64,000 bases of DNA from GWE2-51-13 sp942492825 (GCA_942492825.1 OW818635.1:1364001-1428000); one strand, 5' to 3'; positions 52,256 through 62,259 are shown, counted from the stretch's first letter. Made by a program: numbers and translations. Notes: generated from the letters alone by a model not told the origin.

Positions 52256-53101
52256 TCACCTCTTTCTCACGATATATTGGGCGGCGGAATTGAGTATCAT
52301 AATGATGACAAGCAATACGATTCCGGTTGCGAAAAGCGCTTGTTGGTGGTCACCGGAGGCATAACCCATTTCGATCCCGATGTTGGTGGTTAAGGTACGG
52401 GCCGGATCTAAGATCGATCCCGGCATGGCGACCGCATTCCCGAGAACCATGATGACCGCCATCGTTTCGCCGATCGCACGTCCGATTCCAAGAATGATCG
52501 CAGCCATGATCCCCGACTTGGCAGCCGGTATCAATACGGAATGGATGGTTTGCCAATGGGTCGCACCCAAAGCGAGCGATCCTTGTTTATAGAGACTGGG
52601 CAAAGACAGAAGTGAAACTTCAGAGATACTGATGATGGTCGGCAGGATCATGATCGCAAGGATGATGGACCCGGCTAAAATACTTAAACCCGGACCTCCA
52701 AGATAAGTGCGAATCAAAGGAACGATGAACGTAAGTCCCCAGAAACCGTACACGACGGAGGGAATCCCCGCAAGCAACTGAATCGCCGGACGAACAAAAG
52801 TACGAACCCGTTTCGGCGCGAATTCGGTCAAGAAGATACTGCAGGCTAATGCGACCGGTACCCCGATGACGGCGGCGCCTAAAGTAACCAAGACCGTTCC
52901 GACGATCATCGGAAAGATTCCGAAATATCCCAAGCTCGGTGCCCATTTCATCCCGAAGATAAAGTTGAAGAAACCGACTTTCCCGATAACCGGAACACCT
53001 TCGACGAATATAAAGAGAGTGATGACCGCAAGCGCCGATAAGGTTGATAATGCGATCAGGAAAAACGCAAGACTTAACAGTTTTTCGCGTGTCGTTTTCA
53101 T
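52256..53101 (-). CDS. pstC: Phosphate ABC transporter permease PstC
   Basis: A 281-residue membrane protein with six helices and an intact coupling loop (LALGATHWQTIHSVLIPAA, then ILGIGRAIGETMAV). It overlaps the pstS stop (ATGA). Apart from the ATPase, the transporter looks complete. Confidence 0.94.
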   Translation of the reverse strand: MKTTREKLLSLAFFLIALSTLSALAVITLFIFVEGVPVIGKVGFFNFIFGMKWAPSLGYFGIFPMIVGTVLVTLGAAVIGVPVALACSIFLTEFAPKRVRTFVRPAIQLLAGIPSVVYGFWGLTFIVPLIRTYLGGPGLSILAGSIILAIMILPTIISISEVSLLSLPSLYKQGSLALGATHWQTIHSVLIPAAKSGIMAAIILGIGRAIGETMAVIMVLGNAVAMPGSILDPARTLTTNIGIEMGYASGDHQQALFATGIVLLVIIMILNSAAQYIVRKR

Positions 53102-53946
53102 TGTGAACCTCCCGTTTCAAAGGTTACCAAACCTTCATCATTTAGAATCTTTTTACCTTCTTCGGATAGGACGAAATCGATGAAGTTTTTCGTTTCGCCG
53201 ACCGGTTCTTTATTGGTGATGAAGATAAACGGTCGAGAAAGATTGTAGGTTTGATTCAGAACGTTTTCACGTGTTGCGGAAACTCCATCCAATTTGAGTG
53301 CGATGACTGTCGCGTCGACCAATCCGAGCGATACAAATCCGATCGCATTGGGATCATCCGCGACAAGTTGCCTTACGGTACCGTTGGAATCCTGGACAAT
53401 CGCTTTTGGACTGATTTCTTCATCGTCCATGACCAAATCCTCAAATGCCGAACGAGTGCCGGAGCCTTCTTCGCGGGCGATGATGTGGATCTTAGCGTCT
53501 TTACCGCCAAGTTGGCTCCAATTACTGATGGCACCACTATAAATATCGCGAACTTGTTTTAATGTGAGATCGGTGACATTGTTTTTCGGATGGACGATGA
53601 CTGCCAATCCGTCGCGGGCGATTTCCACATGCCAAAGATTCAACTCGTCTTCTTTTAGATTCCGTGACGACATCCCGATATCGGCTGTATTTGTCTTCGC
53701 GGACATGACGCCTGCGGAAGATCCGCCACCCTGGACATCGACTTCGATTTCTTTATGCAATACCATATAATGTTCCGCCAAGGCTTCGGCGAATGGTTGG
53801 ACCGACGTCGATCCGGCGACGATGAGCGCCGCTTCTTTTTTCTCTCCGCATGCGGACAAGAGCCCCGCCAACAGTAAAGCCAATCCGATCTTTACGATCC
53901 TACCAGCCCTATGTTTCGTTTTTTGATTCGAGACACGATGTTCCAT
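53098..53946 (-). CDS. pstS: Phosphate-binding lipoprotein PstS
   Basis: A 282-residue substrate-binding protein. The signal ends in the lipobox LLSAC. Phosphate ligands sit in AGSTSVQPFAE, near DIGMSSR and in EEGSGTRSAFED, all typical. ATG at 53946 follows GAGGGA; the upstream TTG at 53967 is not needed. First gene of the operon. Confidence 0.94.
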   Translation of the reverse strand: MEHRVSNQKTKHRAGRIVKIGLALLLAGLLSACGEKKEAALIVAGSTSVQPFAEALAEHYMVLHKEIEVDVQGGGSSAGVMSAKTNTADIGMSSRNLKEDELNLWHVEIARDGLAVIVHPKNNVTDLTLKQVRDIYSGAISNWSQLGGKDAKIHIIAREEGSGTRSAFEDLVMDDEEISPKAIVQDSNGTVRQLVADDPNAIGFVSLGLVDATVIALKLDGVSATRENVLNQTYNLSRPFIFITNKEPVGETKNFIDFVLSEEGKKILNDEGLVTFETGGSQ

Positions 53947-54045
53947 GTTTCCCTCTGTGCCGGTCAAACGTTGTTTGCCCGGAAATTGCTTCGTTGTTTG
54001 AATCCGATTTTATTGATTCTTAAACTTGGGTCAAAGACCGCAATC

Positions 54046-54051
54046 ATTATA
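54046..54051 (-). promoter_or_regulatory. -10 box of the pst operon
   Basis: TATAAT on the minus strand, about 95 bases before pstS. The -35 region is weak, which would fit an activated promoter, but I do not see clear PhoP-type direct repeats. Confidence 0.45.
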
Positions 54052-54115
54052 TCGTTATTTTATGAGATTTGTTGAAATACATTGCGATTTCATCTTGATA
54101 ACTTTGATTTAAAGA

Positions 54116-54967
54116 CTACTTTTTTCGGTAAACCATCAACATCCGATCTTTTCCGTTGATATCTTTCCGCACGACGACTTCGTCGTTTGGCAAATAGGTA
54201 GTACAGAGTTGCGTCAATGCTTCACGTTGATTCCAACCGATTTCAAACCCCAACATTCCGCCGGGATTGACGATCTCGGACGCATCCTGGAGTACACGTT
54301 TATAGAAACGTAATCCGTCTTCGCCGCCAAACAAGGCGACATGCGGTTCGAATCCTTTGACACTGAGTTCCAATTCTTCATCTTCAGGAATATAGGGAGG
54401 ATTACAGACAAGCAAATCCAATTTAATGCCTTTTGCTTTGATGGGTTCAAGCAAATCCCCCACAAAGAATTCAACTTCCGCACCAAACTTCATAGCGTTT
54501 TCTTTGGCTTGTTCGATCGCTTCGGAACTGATATCTCCGGCATACATCTTGAGTTTCGGTTCTTCCAACTTGAGAGTGATCGCCAAACAACCGCTTCCGG
54601 TTCCGATATCGGCCGCGACCAATTCCGTGACATCGCCATATCGTTCATCGATGTCTGTCAAGAGATTTGCGACCAACTCTTCGGTTTCGGGACGCGGTAT
54701 CAATACGCGTGGATCCACGTTAAAATCCCGACCATAGAAGTACTGTGTTCCCAATACATACGCGAAGGGTTCTTGTGTGCAGAGTCGCTTGACTTTGTCC
54801 GTAAACAAAAATACAAACGCATCTTCCGCTTCATCATCCATTTCCATGTACAAGTTGCGGTTTTGATTGAGCAACAATTGGTTCGCCATCAGTTTCGAAT
54901 AGGATTCGGGAACATCGTTGGCGACCAAATTCGCTTCCGCTTGTTTGATTAACGTACGGATCTTCAT
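54116..54967 (-). CDS. prmC: Release factor glutamine methyltransferase
   Basis: A 283-residue SAM enzyme methylating the GGQ glutamine of release factors. The SAM loop VAADIGTGSGCLAI lies near residue 120 and the substrate motif VCNPPYIP near 185. It overlaps prfA, its substrate gene, by four bases. Confidence 0.96.
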   Translation of the reverse strand: MKIRTLIKQAEANLVANDVPESYSKLMANQLLLNQNRNLYMEMDDEAEDAFVFLFTDKVKRLCTQEPFAYVLGTQYFYGRDFNVDPRVLIPRPETEELVANLLTDIDERYGDVTELVAADIGTGSGCLAITLKLEEPKLKMYAGDISSEAIEQAKENAMKFGAEVEFFVGDLLEPIKAKGIKLDLLVCNPPYIPEDEELELSVKGFEPHVALFGGEDGLRFYKRVLQDASEIVNPGGMLGFEIGWNQREALTQLCTTYLPNDEVVVRKDINGKDRMLMVYRKK

Positions 54968-56037
54968 TGTTCGCCGGCCAACTTACGACGTTGATCTTCC
55001 GCCAACAACGCATCGACGACATCCCCAAGCTTCCCTTCCATGATCCGATCTAGTTGATTCAACGTGAATCCGATCCGATGGTCGGTGACACGGTTTTGCG
55101 GATAGTTATACGTGCGGATTTTTTCCGAACGATCGCCGGTACCGATTTTGGAACGACGGAAATCGCCTTTTTCCTCATCCAGCCGACGTTGCATTTCTTC
55201 AAAAACACGCGCGCGAATAATACGCAAAGCGGTCGCGCGGTTGTCATGTTGGGAACGACCATCCTGACAGTTGACGCTTATCCCGGTCGGAACATGGGTA
55301 ATTCGAACGGCAGAATCGGTTTTATTGACATGTTGTCCGCCCGCTCCGGAGGAACGGTGGGTTTCGACAGTTAAATCGGCGGGATTGATTTCGATATCAG
55401 CTTCTTCCGCATCCGGCATGACAAGTACGGTAGCGGTCGAGGTATGGATCCGTCCTTGTGTTTCGGTTTTCGGAACACGTTGCACACGATGCGCACCGGA
55501 TTCGAACTTGAAGAACTTATGAGCTTCTTCGCCCTTCACCAAAAACGAGATCATCGTATATCCGCCCGCTTCGGCTTCGGAAACTTCCATCACTTCGGTC
55601 TTAAAGCCCATGATTTCGCAATAACGCATATACATGCGATAAAGATCTCCGGCGAAAATATTCCCTTCGTCGCCACCTGCGGCGCCGCGGATTTCAACGA
55701 TGGCGTTGTGGTCGTCGTTGGGATCTTTAGGAATCAGAAGGACATGTAACTTTTCGATCAGATCTTCGCGTTGCGGCTCGAGTTCTTCCAACTCCATCGT
55801 CGCCATTTCCTGAAGTTCAGGATCGTTCTCCTGCAACAAGTGTTGCGCCTGTTCGATGTGTGATAAGACCTGTCTTAACTGATTGTACGTTTCGACCGTT
55901 TGGCGAAGCGTGGATTGTTCTTTATTCAATTTGGCCATTTCACGCGGACTCGCCATAACTTCAGGCTGAAGCAGGATCTCGTAGAGTTCCTCATAGCGAC
56001 GTCGCATTTCATCCAATCGTTGGATCATAACATCCAT
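54964..56037 (-). CDS. prfA: Peptide chain release factor 1
   Basis: A 357-residue factor ending translation at UAA and UAG. The GGQ motif is in RSSGAGGQHVNKTDSAVR and a PxT-type recognition loop precedes it. Length is normal. It is followed by prmC. Confidence 0.97.
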   Translation of the reverse strand: MDVMIQRLDEMRRRYEELYEILLQPEVMASPREMAKLNKEQSTLRQTVETYNQLRQVLSHIEQAQHLLQENDPELQEMATMELEELEPQREDLIEKLHVLLIPKDPNDDHNAIVEIRGAAGGDEGNIFAGDLYRMYMRYCEIMGFKTEVMEVSEAEAGGYTMISFLVKGEEAHKFFKFESGAHRVQRVPKTETQGRIHTSTATVLVMPDAEEADIEINPADLTVETHRSSGAGGQHVNKTDSAVRITHVPTGISVNCQDGRSQHDNRATALRIIRARVFEEMQRRLDEEKGDFRRSKIGTGDRSEKIRTYNYPQNRVTDHRIGFTLNQLDRIMEGKLGDVVDALLAEDQRRKLAGEQ

Positions 56038-56049
56038 GGTGTTTCTCCT

Positions 56050-57426
56050 TTATTTCATTTCCAGCGTCAAGTTACGAATCCATGCCCCGGAGAAATAGCG
56101 TCGCAGTCCAATGACCACGCGCACGAGTTGTTCGACTTGGACCAAAAGGAAGACCAAGGCGATGCTTTCAACATGTGCGAACGAGACCAAGAGGAACGCG
56201 GTCGGCAAGCCGACCAACCAGAGTATGCCCGAATCAAGAAACGCAAGGAATTTGGAATCTCCGCCCGCTCGTAGCGATGCGAAGATGATGACGTTGAAGA
56301 GGCGTAATGAGAGTCGCAACGCAAAGACACGGACAATCAGAATCGCTTGGAGGACAACCACCGGATCGCTTAAGCTAAACATCGCGACTAAAGGTTTTGC
56401 GAGCAGTAGGATGCTTAACGATAAGACGGATGAGAATACCACCGCCACCGAGATAAACTGATTCCCGGTACGTTTCGCTCGCGAGAGATCACCACTCCCC
56501 AGTTCGGCACCTAAGATCGCCGCATTGGCGGTACTGATGCCTTGAATCAGAAAGAGGAAGAGGTTGGCGATTTGATTTCCGACATAGTAGCTTTCCATCG
56601 CCTGAGCGCCAAGACTACCGAAAGCACGGATATATAGTGTCGACCCGATCGCAAACAAGGTTTCGTTGAAAATCAAGGGGGAAGAACGACGTAGGATGAC
56701 TTTGACGAAATCCAAGTCAAACCCAAACATTTCCTTGAGTTTTCCCATAAACGGTTGCTTTGACCGATACGAATAAACAATATAGGCCAATAAACCTAAA
56801 CTTTGCGCGATGACCGTGGCCAATGCGGCACCCCGAACTCCCAATGCCGGGAAACCGAACATACCGAAGATCAACAGATAACTCAACGTGATCTTAAGCG
56901 CCATCGCCGAGGTTCCGATAACCAAGGGAACTTGGGTTTTATGGATCGACCGATACGCGAAACTGAAGGTCATCATCAAAATCGTTGGAATATACCCATA
57001 TAAAGCGACGGACAAGTAATCCGAAGCAGAAGCCAATACCATCGCGTCACTGATATAGAACCGCAACAACGTTCCCCCGAAGAAGAACGCCGCAAGGGCG
57101 AAAAGAAGGGCGATTGACGTCGTCATCGCCAACCCGAAACCGAAAGATCGGCGTTGACGGTGGGTGTCGCGCGCTCCGAAGAACTGTGTCATGAATATGC
57201 CCGCGCCGGATGCGGCGCCAAAGGCGACCGTGATGGCCATCGTATCGATCTGAGCTGCGGTTCCGACAGCAGTCACCTGGCCGATACTTGAAACGAGCAT
57301 CGTATCGACGATCCCCATGGCGCTGGAAAGAAGTTGCTGTAAGGCCATGGGAAGCGAAATCATCAAGACTTTTAAATAGAAATCACGGGTGCCGATATAG
57401 GGCTTGATTTTCTCGCGTAAGCTCAT
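56050..57426 (-). CDS. MATE-family efflux transporter
   Basis: A 458-residue protein with twelve predicted helices in two similar halves. The start (ISLPMALQQLLSSAMGIVDT) and helix 7 region (SSPLIFNETLFAIGSTLY) match MATE exporters of the NorM/DinF type. It exchanges cations for drugs or metabolites; substrate unknown. It lies between tdk and prfA, touching the tdk stop, and so is probably co-transcribed with them. Confidence 0.9.
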   Translation of the reverse strand: MSLREKIKPYIGTRDFYLKVLMISLPMALQQLLSSAMGIVDTMLVSSIGQVTAVGTAAQIDTMAITVAFGAASGAGIFMTQFFGARDTHRQRRSFGFGLAMTTSIALLFALAAFFFGGTLLRFYISDAMVLASASDYLSVALYGYIPTILMMTFSFAYRSIHKTQVPLVIGTSAMALKITLSYLLIFGMFGFPALGVRGAALATVIAQSLGLLAYIVYSYRSKQPFMGKLKEMFGFDLDFVKVILRRSSPLIFNETLFAIGSTLYIRAFGSLGAQAMESYYVGNQIANLFLFLIQGISTANAAILGAELGSGDLSRAKRTGNQFISVAVVFSSVLSLSILLLAKPLVAMFSLSDPVVVLQAILIVRVFALRLSLRLFNVIIFASLRAGGDSKFLAFLDSGILWLVGLPTAFLLVSFAHVESIALVFLLVQVEQLVRVVIGLRRYFSGAWIRNLTLEMK

Positions 57427-58023
57427 CTACCGCTCCAGTTGCGGCTTATTTTTGACGTCATGGCAGTGGCGGCAACGTGCTTCGTAACTTTCGGCGGCTC
57501 CGACCAAGATGATCGGATCGAAATAATCCGCGGGTTGTCCGTTGACCAAGCGTTGCGTACGGGTCGCTGGTGCGCCGCAGGTCATGCATACGGCCGTCAG
57601 TTTTGTGACGAATTCGGCCGTCGTAATCAACTTCGGCATCACACCGAACGGTTCACCGCGAAAGTCGGTGTCAAGTCCTGCGACCATGACGCGTTTTCCT
57701 TGTTTCGCCAACAAGTCGCAGACCGCGACGATTTCTTCCCCAAAGAATTGGACTTCGTCCACGGCGACGACATCCGTCGTTTCCGTGACATAATCCAAGA
57801 TCTTGATCGGTTGATCGATGACGATCGACTGGACCGAAGAACCTCCATGCGAAACGACCAATGTCTCGCTATAGCGGTTATCGATCGCCGGTTTGAACAC
57901 CAAAATGTTCTTTTTCGCGAACTCAAGGACTTTGATACGCCGAATCAACTCTTCCGTCTTCCCGGCGAACATGCATCCGGAAATGACTTCGATATAACCC
58001 GGTCGATATAATTGATACATCAT
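57427..58023 (-). CDS. tdk: Thymidine kinase
   Basis: A 198-residue type II thymidine kinase for dTMP salvage. The P-loop is SGCMFAGKTEEL, VAVDEVQFF is Walker B, and the zinc site uses CMTCG and CRHCH. The rpmE-tdk-prfA-prmC order, here with a MATE gene between tdk and prfA, is common in Bacillota. Confidence 0.96.
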   Translation of the reverse strand: MMYQLYRPGYIEVISGCMFAGKTEELIRRIKVLEFAKKNILVFKPAIDNRYSETLVVSHGGSSVQSIVIDQPIKILDYVTETTDVVAVDEVQFFGEEIVAVCDLLAKQGKRVMVAGLDTDFRGEPFGVMPKLITTAEFVTKLTAVCMTCGAPATRTQRLVNGQPADYFDPIILVGAAESYEARCRHCHDVKNKPQLER

Positions 58024-58098
58024 AGTGGCACCTCTTTTTACGTTCCTATTTTACCATAGATTGGTCATCTCTTACCCCTCAATCCGAAGCGTACACGA

Positions 58099-58126
58099 TA
58101 AAAAGGAACAGGTTGTCCTGTTCCTT
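58099..58126 (-). terminator. Intrinsic terminator of rpmE
   Basis: AAGGAACAGG pairs with CCTGTTCCTT (four-base loop), followed by T on the minus strand. Confidence 0.9.
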
Positions 58127-58138
58127 CGCAAGTCCGAT

Positions 58139-58348
58139 TTAGTCTTGTTTCGTACCGTATTTACGGTTGAACTTCTCGATACGTCCCTGCGCTGCGGCGA
58201 AACGTTGACGGCCGGTATAGAACGGATGGCAGTTCGAGCAAGTATCGACGCGGATTTCTTTGAGGATTGAGCCGGATTCGAATTCGTTCCCGCAAGTGGT
58301 GCAGTGAACTTTGACTTTGTTGTAGTTAGGATGAATGCCTTTTTTCAT
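58139..58348 (-). CDS. rpmE: Ribosomal protein bL31, zinc-binding form
   Basis: A 69-residue large-subunit protein starting MKKGIHPNYNKVKVHCTTCG. The CxxC pairs (CTTC and CSNC) mark the zinc-containing type. HPFYTGRQRF is conserved. ATG at 58348 follows AAGGAGA; the longer frame to 58387 is not used. Confidence 0.96.
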   Translation of the reverse strand: MKKGIHPNYNKVKVHCTTCGNEFESGSILKEIRVDTCSNCHPFYTGRQRFAAAQGRIEKFNRKYGTKQD

Positions 58349-58471
58349 GGTGGGTCTCCTTCCGCCTTGGACTCCATGCGAATCCAAAGTAAGTGCGTGT
58401 TTAGTTTATCATAGGTCGAATCAATATGCAAGAACCTCATTCTATGCCCATTACGATTTCATTTTACGTCA

Positions 58472-59179
58472 TTAACGCAATGCGCGTTCGGTCAATAATG
58501 CCATCAGAATGACGGCGATCGAACCCTGTAAAACCAATAATGGATCATACGATCGGATCCCGGCGATGATCGGTACGCCCAAGCCGCCCGCACCCACCGT
58601 CGCACCGATGGTCGCCAACGAAATATTGATGACCAAAGCGGTTTTGATGCCGGCGAGAATCATCGGTCGAGCTAAGGGCATCTCGATTTTGAGAAGCCGT
58701 TGTAGCGGACTCATCCCGATACCGGTCGCCGCGTCTTGGATGGACGGATTGATGGATTGAAGCCCCACGATCGTATTGCGCAGGATCGGTAAGATCGCGT
58801 AGACCCATAACGCCATCAACACCGGTCCGTTTCCGTAACCAAACAAGGGAATGCTTAACGCGATGACTGCGGCGCTGGGAATCGTTTCCAAGATCGATCC
58901 AAGTTTCATCACCAGCGACTCGGCTTCTTCGTTGCGTGTCAGATGAACGATCATCCCCAGCAACAGCGATACCAGAATGGCTGCGCTGGAAGCGAGTGCG
59001 ACAAGTTGGATGTGCTGCAATGTTAAAACCGGTAACGAAGTACGACTGACCAGCCCGATCCCACTTCCTAACAATGACGCTAACGTTCCTTTAAAGTTTT
59101 CGAAGCCGAAAACCCAAATCAACAACGCGATGAAATAGAAAGTTAACATGAGATCGATCCGGAGTTTTCGGCGAATCAT
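58472..59179 (-). CDS. yehW: Osmoprotectant ABC transporter permease, YehW-like
   Basis: A 235-residue permease with five or six helices and the coupling loop DAATGIGMSPLQRLLKIEMP followed by ILAGIKTALVINI, typical of the OpuC/choline group. It is last in a four-gene operon in the same order as E. coli yehZYXW and overlaps the ATPase gene by four bases. Confidence 0.88.
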   Translation of the reverse strand: MIRRKLRIDLMLTFYFIALLIWVFGFENFKGTLASLLGSGIGLVSRTSLPVLTLQHIQLVALASSAAILVSLLLGMIVHLTRNEEAESLVMKLGSILETIPSAAVIALSIPLFGYGNGPVLMALWVYAILPILRNTIVGLQSINPSIQDAATGIGMSPLQRLLKIEMPLARPMILAGIKTALVINISLATIGATVGAGGLGVPIIAGIRSYDPLLVLQGSIAVILMALLTERALR

Positions 59180-60093
59180 ACTTGATCATCCTTATGAAGA
59201 TAATGGGTCAGATCTTCAAAATGAAACGTCTGTTTGGATCCATTTGCGTTTTGTATCGTTACGCTTCCGTCCGGACTCTCCAACATTCCTGCCAAAAGCT
59301 CGTTCAGTGTGAGTTTCGAGTCGGATTCTTGGTCCAATAAATCGTCGATATTGTGGCGCTTTAACAGTTTTACCGGATAATCCACCCCCAGAAAGGAACG
59401 TACGAACTCTTCTTCCATATGTAAGGCGAAATTGGACGGCGTGTCGTATCCCAAGATCTTTCCATTCTGCATCACAGCGATCTTATCCGCCAACAATACG
59501 GCTTCCTCGACATCGTGCGTAACGAAAACGACGGTTTTTTTAAGTTCTTTTTGAATATTTTTGAATGCGGTCTGGATTTTAACACGGGTCATCGGATCAA
59601 CCGCTCCGAAAGGTTCATCCATCAACAGGATGTCCGGATCTGCGGCCAACGCCCGACACACGCCGACTCGTTGCGCTTCTCCGCCGGAGAGTTCATGCGG
59701 TTTTTTCGTCTTATACTCTTTCGGTAATCCGGTCAGATCCATCAGAAAATCGACTCTTTCTTCGATCTTCGCTTTCGACCACTTCAACATCTTCGGGACG
59801 ACCGCGATGTTTTCATAGACCGTGTAATGCGGAAACAGTCCAACATTTTGAATACAATATCCGATCTTTCTCCGTAGTGTTTCCGGCGGATAGTTCAGGA
59901 TATCTTGTTCGTCGACATAAACCGAACCGGAATCCGGTTGGATCATTCGATTGATGCTTCGTAATAGCGTGCTCTTTCCACAGCCTGAAGGACCGATCAG
60001 TACCACGCATTCCCCTTCTTCGATCGTAAGGTCGACGCTATCCAAAGCGGTGATATTCCCGTAATTTTTAACCAATTGTGCGATGCGGATCAT
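59176..60093 (-). CDS. yehX: Osmoprotectant ABC transporter ATPase, YehX-like
   Basis: A 305-residue ATPase with all catalytic motifs: Walker A GPSGCGKST at 34-42, the Q-loop in YCIQNVGLF, signature ELSGGEAQRVGVCRAL, Walker B ILLMDEPFGAVD and H-loop FVTHDVEEA. The C-terminal 60 residues are not a clear CBS pair. It overlaps yehY by 26 bases. Confidence 0.9.
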   Translation of the reverse strand: MIRIAQLVKNYGNITALDSVDLTIEEGECVVLIGPSGCGKSTLLRSINRMIQPDSGSVYVDEQDILNYPPETLRRKIGYCIQNVGLFPHYTVYENIAVVPKMLKWSKAKIEERVDFLMDLTGLPKEYKTKKPHELSGGEAQRVGVCRALAADPDILLMDEPFGAVDPMTRVKIQTAFKNIQKELKKTVVFVTHDVEEAVLLADKIAVMQNGKILGYDTPSNFALHMEEEFVRSFLGVDYPVKLLKRHNIDDLLDQESDSKLTLNELLAGMLESPDGSVTIQNANGSKQTFHFEDLTHYLHKDDQV

Positions 60094-61228
60094 ATTTTAC
60101 CCCCAATCTCTTGATGGTCGTTTTCTCGAGGATTGCGAAGATCGCATCGATCAAAAGTGCCATGGTAACCACAGGAATCGTTCCTAACAAAACTAAATCC
60201 AACGCGGACTGCGAGAGTCCCAAGAAAATCAAAGCCCCCATGCCTCCGCCTCCGACCAATCCTGCGAGAATCGTGTTTCCAATATTTTGCGTCATTGCGG
60301 TTCGGATACCGGCGAAGATCGCGGGAAGCGATAAGGGAAACCAAATCCGACGGAACTTTTGTTTTTCCGTCATACCTAGCGCCGTCGCACTTTCAAGGAC
60401 GAACGGATCGGTCTGACTCAAGCCGGCATAAGTGTTGCTTGTGATCGGTAAAAGACTGTAGAGAAACAAGACGATGAATGCCGGCGCGAACCCGATTCCT
60501 TTGATGCCGAGATCCGATAGAAACGGAAAGGCTCTTGAGAGCGCAGTCAAGGGAATCATCATCAACGCTAAAAGAGACAAGGTCGGCGCGACTTGAAACA
60601 AGTGGACAAATCCGAAGATCCATTCTTTTGCTTTCGGATAACGTAAACTGGCGTACCCTAACATTACACCGGGGAGAATTGCCAAGCATGCGGACAAGAG
60701 CGCCAAAGTTAAATGGCGATAGAGTTCGCGTGCGAAGACATCTTGGAGATTGTTATACTCGCGTACAAGTCCCAAAGCATCGGTGAATCCCGATCCAAGC
60801 GCCACAAACACCCAAACCAAGGTGGATACGATACGTGCTGTTCCGCCTTTTCCTTTGGATACCATCAATAGTATTCCACCTAGGAATAAATAGAATCCGA
60901 TCCCGAGTGAAACGCGAGCGACATTGGGGTCAAACTCGGTCAAGGATGGTATGAATTCGCTTAAGCCGATTAAGCAGAGTGCAGGAGCGATCGTAAGGAT
61001 CCATAACAAGACGGTTTGCTTGATTTTCGGTCGATAGAATTCTAACCAAAGCGACGCAATGAAAATCACGATCATAAGGATCCAAGCATAAAGCGGGATC
61101 ACGTCCATCATTCGGATCGTGATCCCCCGCGATACGCGGTTGATTTTAAATTCGCCCCACGCTAACAACGTCCAGGATAAGAAGACGAGGAAACCGCCGG
61201 TCACAAAAGAGATGCGACCGGGTTTCAT
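60068..61228 (-). CDS. yehY: Osmoprotectant ABC transporter permease with N-terminal extension, YehY-like
   Basis: A 386-residue permease, near the 385 of E. coli YehY and much longer than OpuC permeases. Residues 1-150 add about five helices. The permease domain follows, with the coupling loop ESATALGMTEKQKFRRIWFP. The extension is the reason for choosing the Yeh rather than the OpuC type. Confidence 0.88.
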   Translation of the reverse strand: MKPGRISFVTGGFLVFLSWTLLAWGEFKINRVSRGITIRMMDVIPLYAWILMIVIFIASLWLEFYRPKIKQTVLLWILTIAPALCLIGLSEFIPSLTEFDPNVARVSLGIGFYLFLGGILLMVSKGKGGTARIVSTLVWVFVALGSGFTDALGLVREYNNLQDVFARELYRHLTLALLSACLAILPGVMLGYASLRYPKAKEWIFGFVHLFQVAPTLSLLALMMIPLTALSRAFPFLSDLGIKGIGFAPAFIVLFLYSLLPITSNTYAGLSQTDPFVLESATALGMTEKQKFRRIWFPLSLPAIFAGIRTAMTQNIGNTILAGLVGGGGMGALIFLGLSQSALDLVLLGTIPVVTMALLIDAIFAILEKTTIKRLGVKYDPHRTIG

Positions 61229-62160
61229 TTTTCGAGAAATCCCTTATCTTTCAAATAAGCTTCGGCGACATCCGCCGCGTTTTCTCCGTCATAAGCGACT
61301 TTTGCGTTGAGTGTTTGTAAGACTTCGAGGGTTAGCGATTCAAAAACAGGTTTCAAGATCGCGCGGATTTCGGGATAGAGATCCAGCACTTCGCCACGAA
61401 TGACCGGAGTCGGTAAATATACCGGAGGAATGTGTTTGGGATCATCCACAACAACTAAATCCATCTTGTCCAACGCCCCGTCAGTACCGTAAACCAACGA
61501 AGCATTGACACCGTTGGTTCCGTTGACCAGCGCCTGCAACATTTCGGCGGTATTTCCGGAGGACAGGATGATCAATTGATTGTCATCAAGCTTGAATCCG
61601 TATTGCGTTTCAAATCCCAATAATCCAAGTTGGTTTTCCGCAAACTTCGAGGATACGATAACTTTGAACGGTTTTCCCGCATTGATGTAGTCTGCCAAAT
61701 CCGCCATGTCGACGATATCGTTCGCTTCCGCAAACGAGCGTTTCAATGCGATCGATTCGGTATTGTTTGCGCTCGAAGGCGTCAACCAGAAGATATTTTT
61801 CTTTTCACGGTCGAGTTTCTCGGTGAATTCATAGCCTTTTACCGGATCGTTCCAAATCGTCGTATCGGTCGCATCTTCCGGATGATAGTATTGGCCGGAA
61901 CCGGTATAGTCCACGACTAGGTCGACTTCTCCGTTTTCCAGAGCGGTACGTAAGATATCCGGTGTCCCGAAGTTGAGTCGGTTGACGGTTTCGATGTCAT
62001 TGTCCGCCAAGAGTTGTAAGATCATTTGACCAAGGACGGATCCTTCCGAATCCAACATCGTAGCGACGACGACGGCTTTCTTATCGGTCGATTTGGCACA
62101 TCCGCCAAGGATCAAGATCATCGCGATGCCTAAAATAAACATCCGTTTGATTGTTTTCAT
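61225..62160 (-). CDS. yehZ: Osmoprotectant-binding lipoprotein, OsmF/YehZ-like
   Basis: A 311-residue substrate-binding protein. The signal ends in the lipobox ILGGC. ATMLDSEGSVLGQMI and DLVVDYTGSGQYY match the betaine/choline-binding OpuAC/OsmF fold. In E. coli this system has low affinity for glycine betaine and is stress-induced, so the true substrate here is open. TGGAGG ribosome site. First gene of the operon. Confidence 0.88.
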   Translation of the reverse strand: MKTIKRMFILGIAMILILGGCAKSTDKKAVVVATMLDSEGSVLGQMILQLLADNDIETVNRLNFGTPDILRTALENGEVDLVVDYTGSGQYYHPEDATDTTIWNDPVKGYEFTEKLDREKKNIFWLTPSSANNTESIALKRSFAEANDIVDMADLADYINAGKPFKVIVSSKFAENQLGLLGFETQYGFKLDDNQLIILSSGNTAEMLQALVNGTNGVNASLVYGTDGALDKMDLVVVDDPKHIPPVYLPTPVIRGEVLDLYPEIRAILKPVFESLTLEVLQTLNAKVAYDGENAADVAEAYLKDKGFLEK

Positions 62161-62201
62161 AGTTGTCCTCCATTTTTCGATTCTTTTTCGAACTTGTGTT
62201 T

Positions 62202-62230
62202 ATTATACCTTTCTTGATTCAAGATACCAA
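62202..62230 (-). promoter_or_regulatory. Promoter of yehZYXW with palindrome in the spacer
   Basis: On the minus strand TTGGTA (62225-62230), 17 bases, TATAAT (62202-62207). The spacer contains TCTTGAATCAAGA (62212-62224), a perfect inverted repeat about a central base, a likely repressor or activator site. Confidence 0.6.
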
Positions 62231-62259
62231 ATCATACACCTTTTTTCTTTTTATCTTAC

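Noticed and set aside
54341..54952. 203-residue plus-strand frame opposite prmC
   Set aside because: A shadow of prmC, with odd composition rich in F, R and Q and no start signal.
57439..58011. 190-residue plus-strand frame opposite tdk
   Set aside because: A shadow of tdk, with no promoter or ribosome site.
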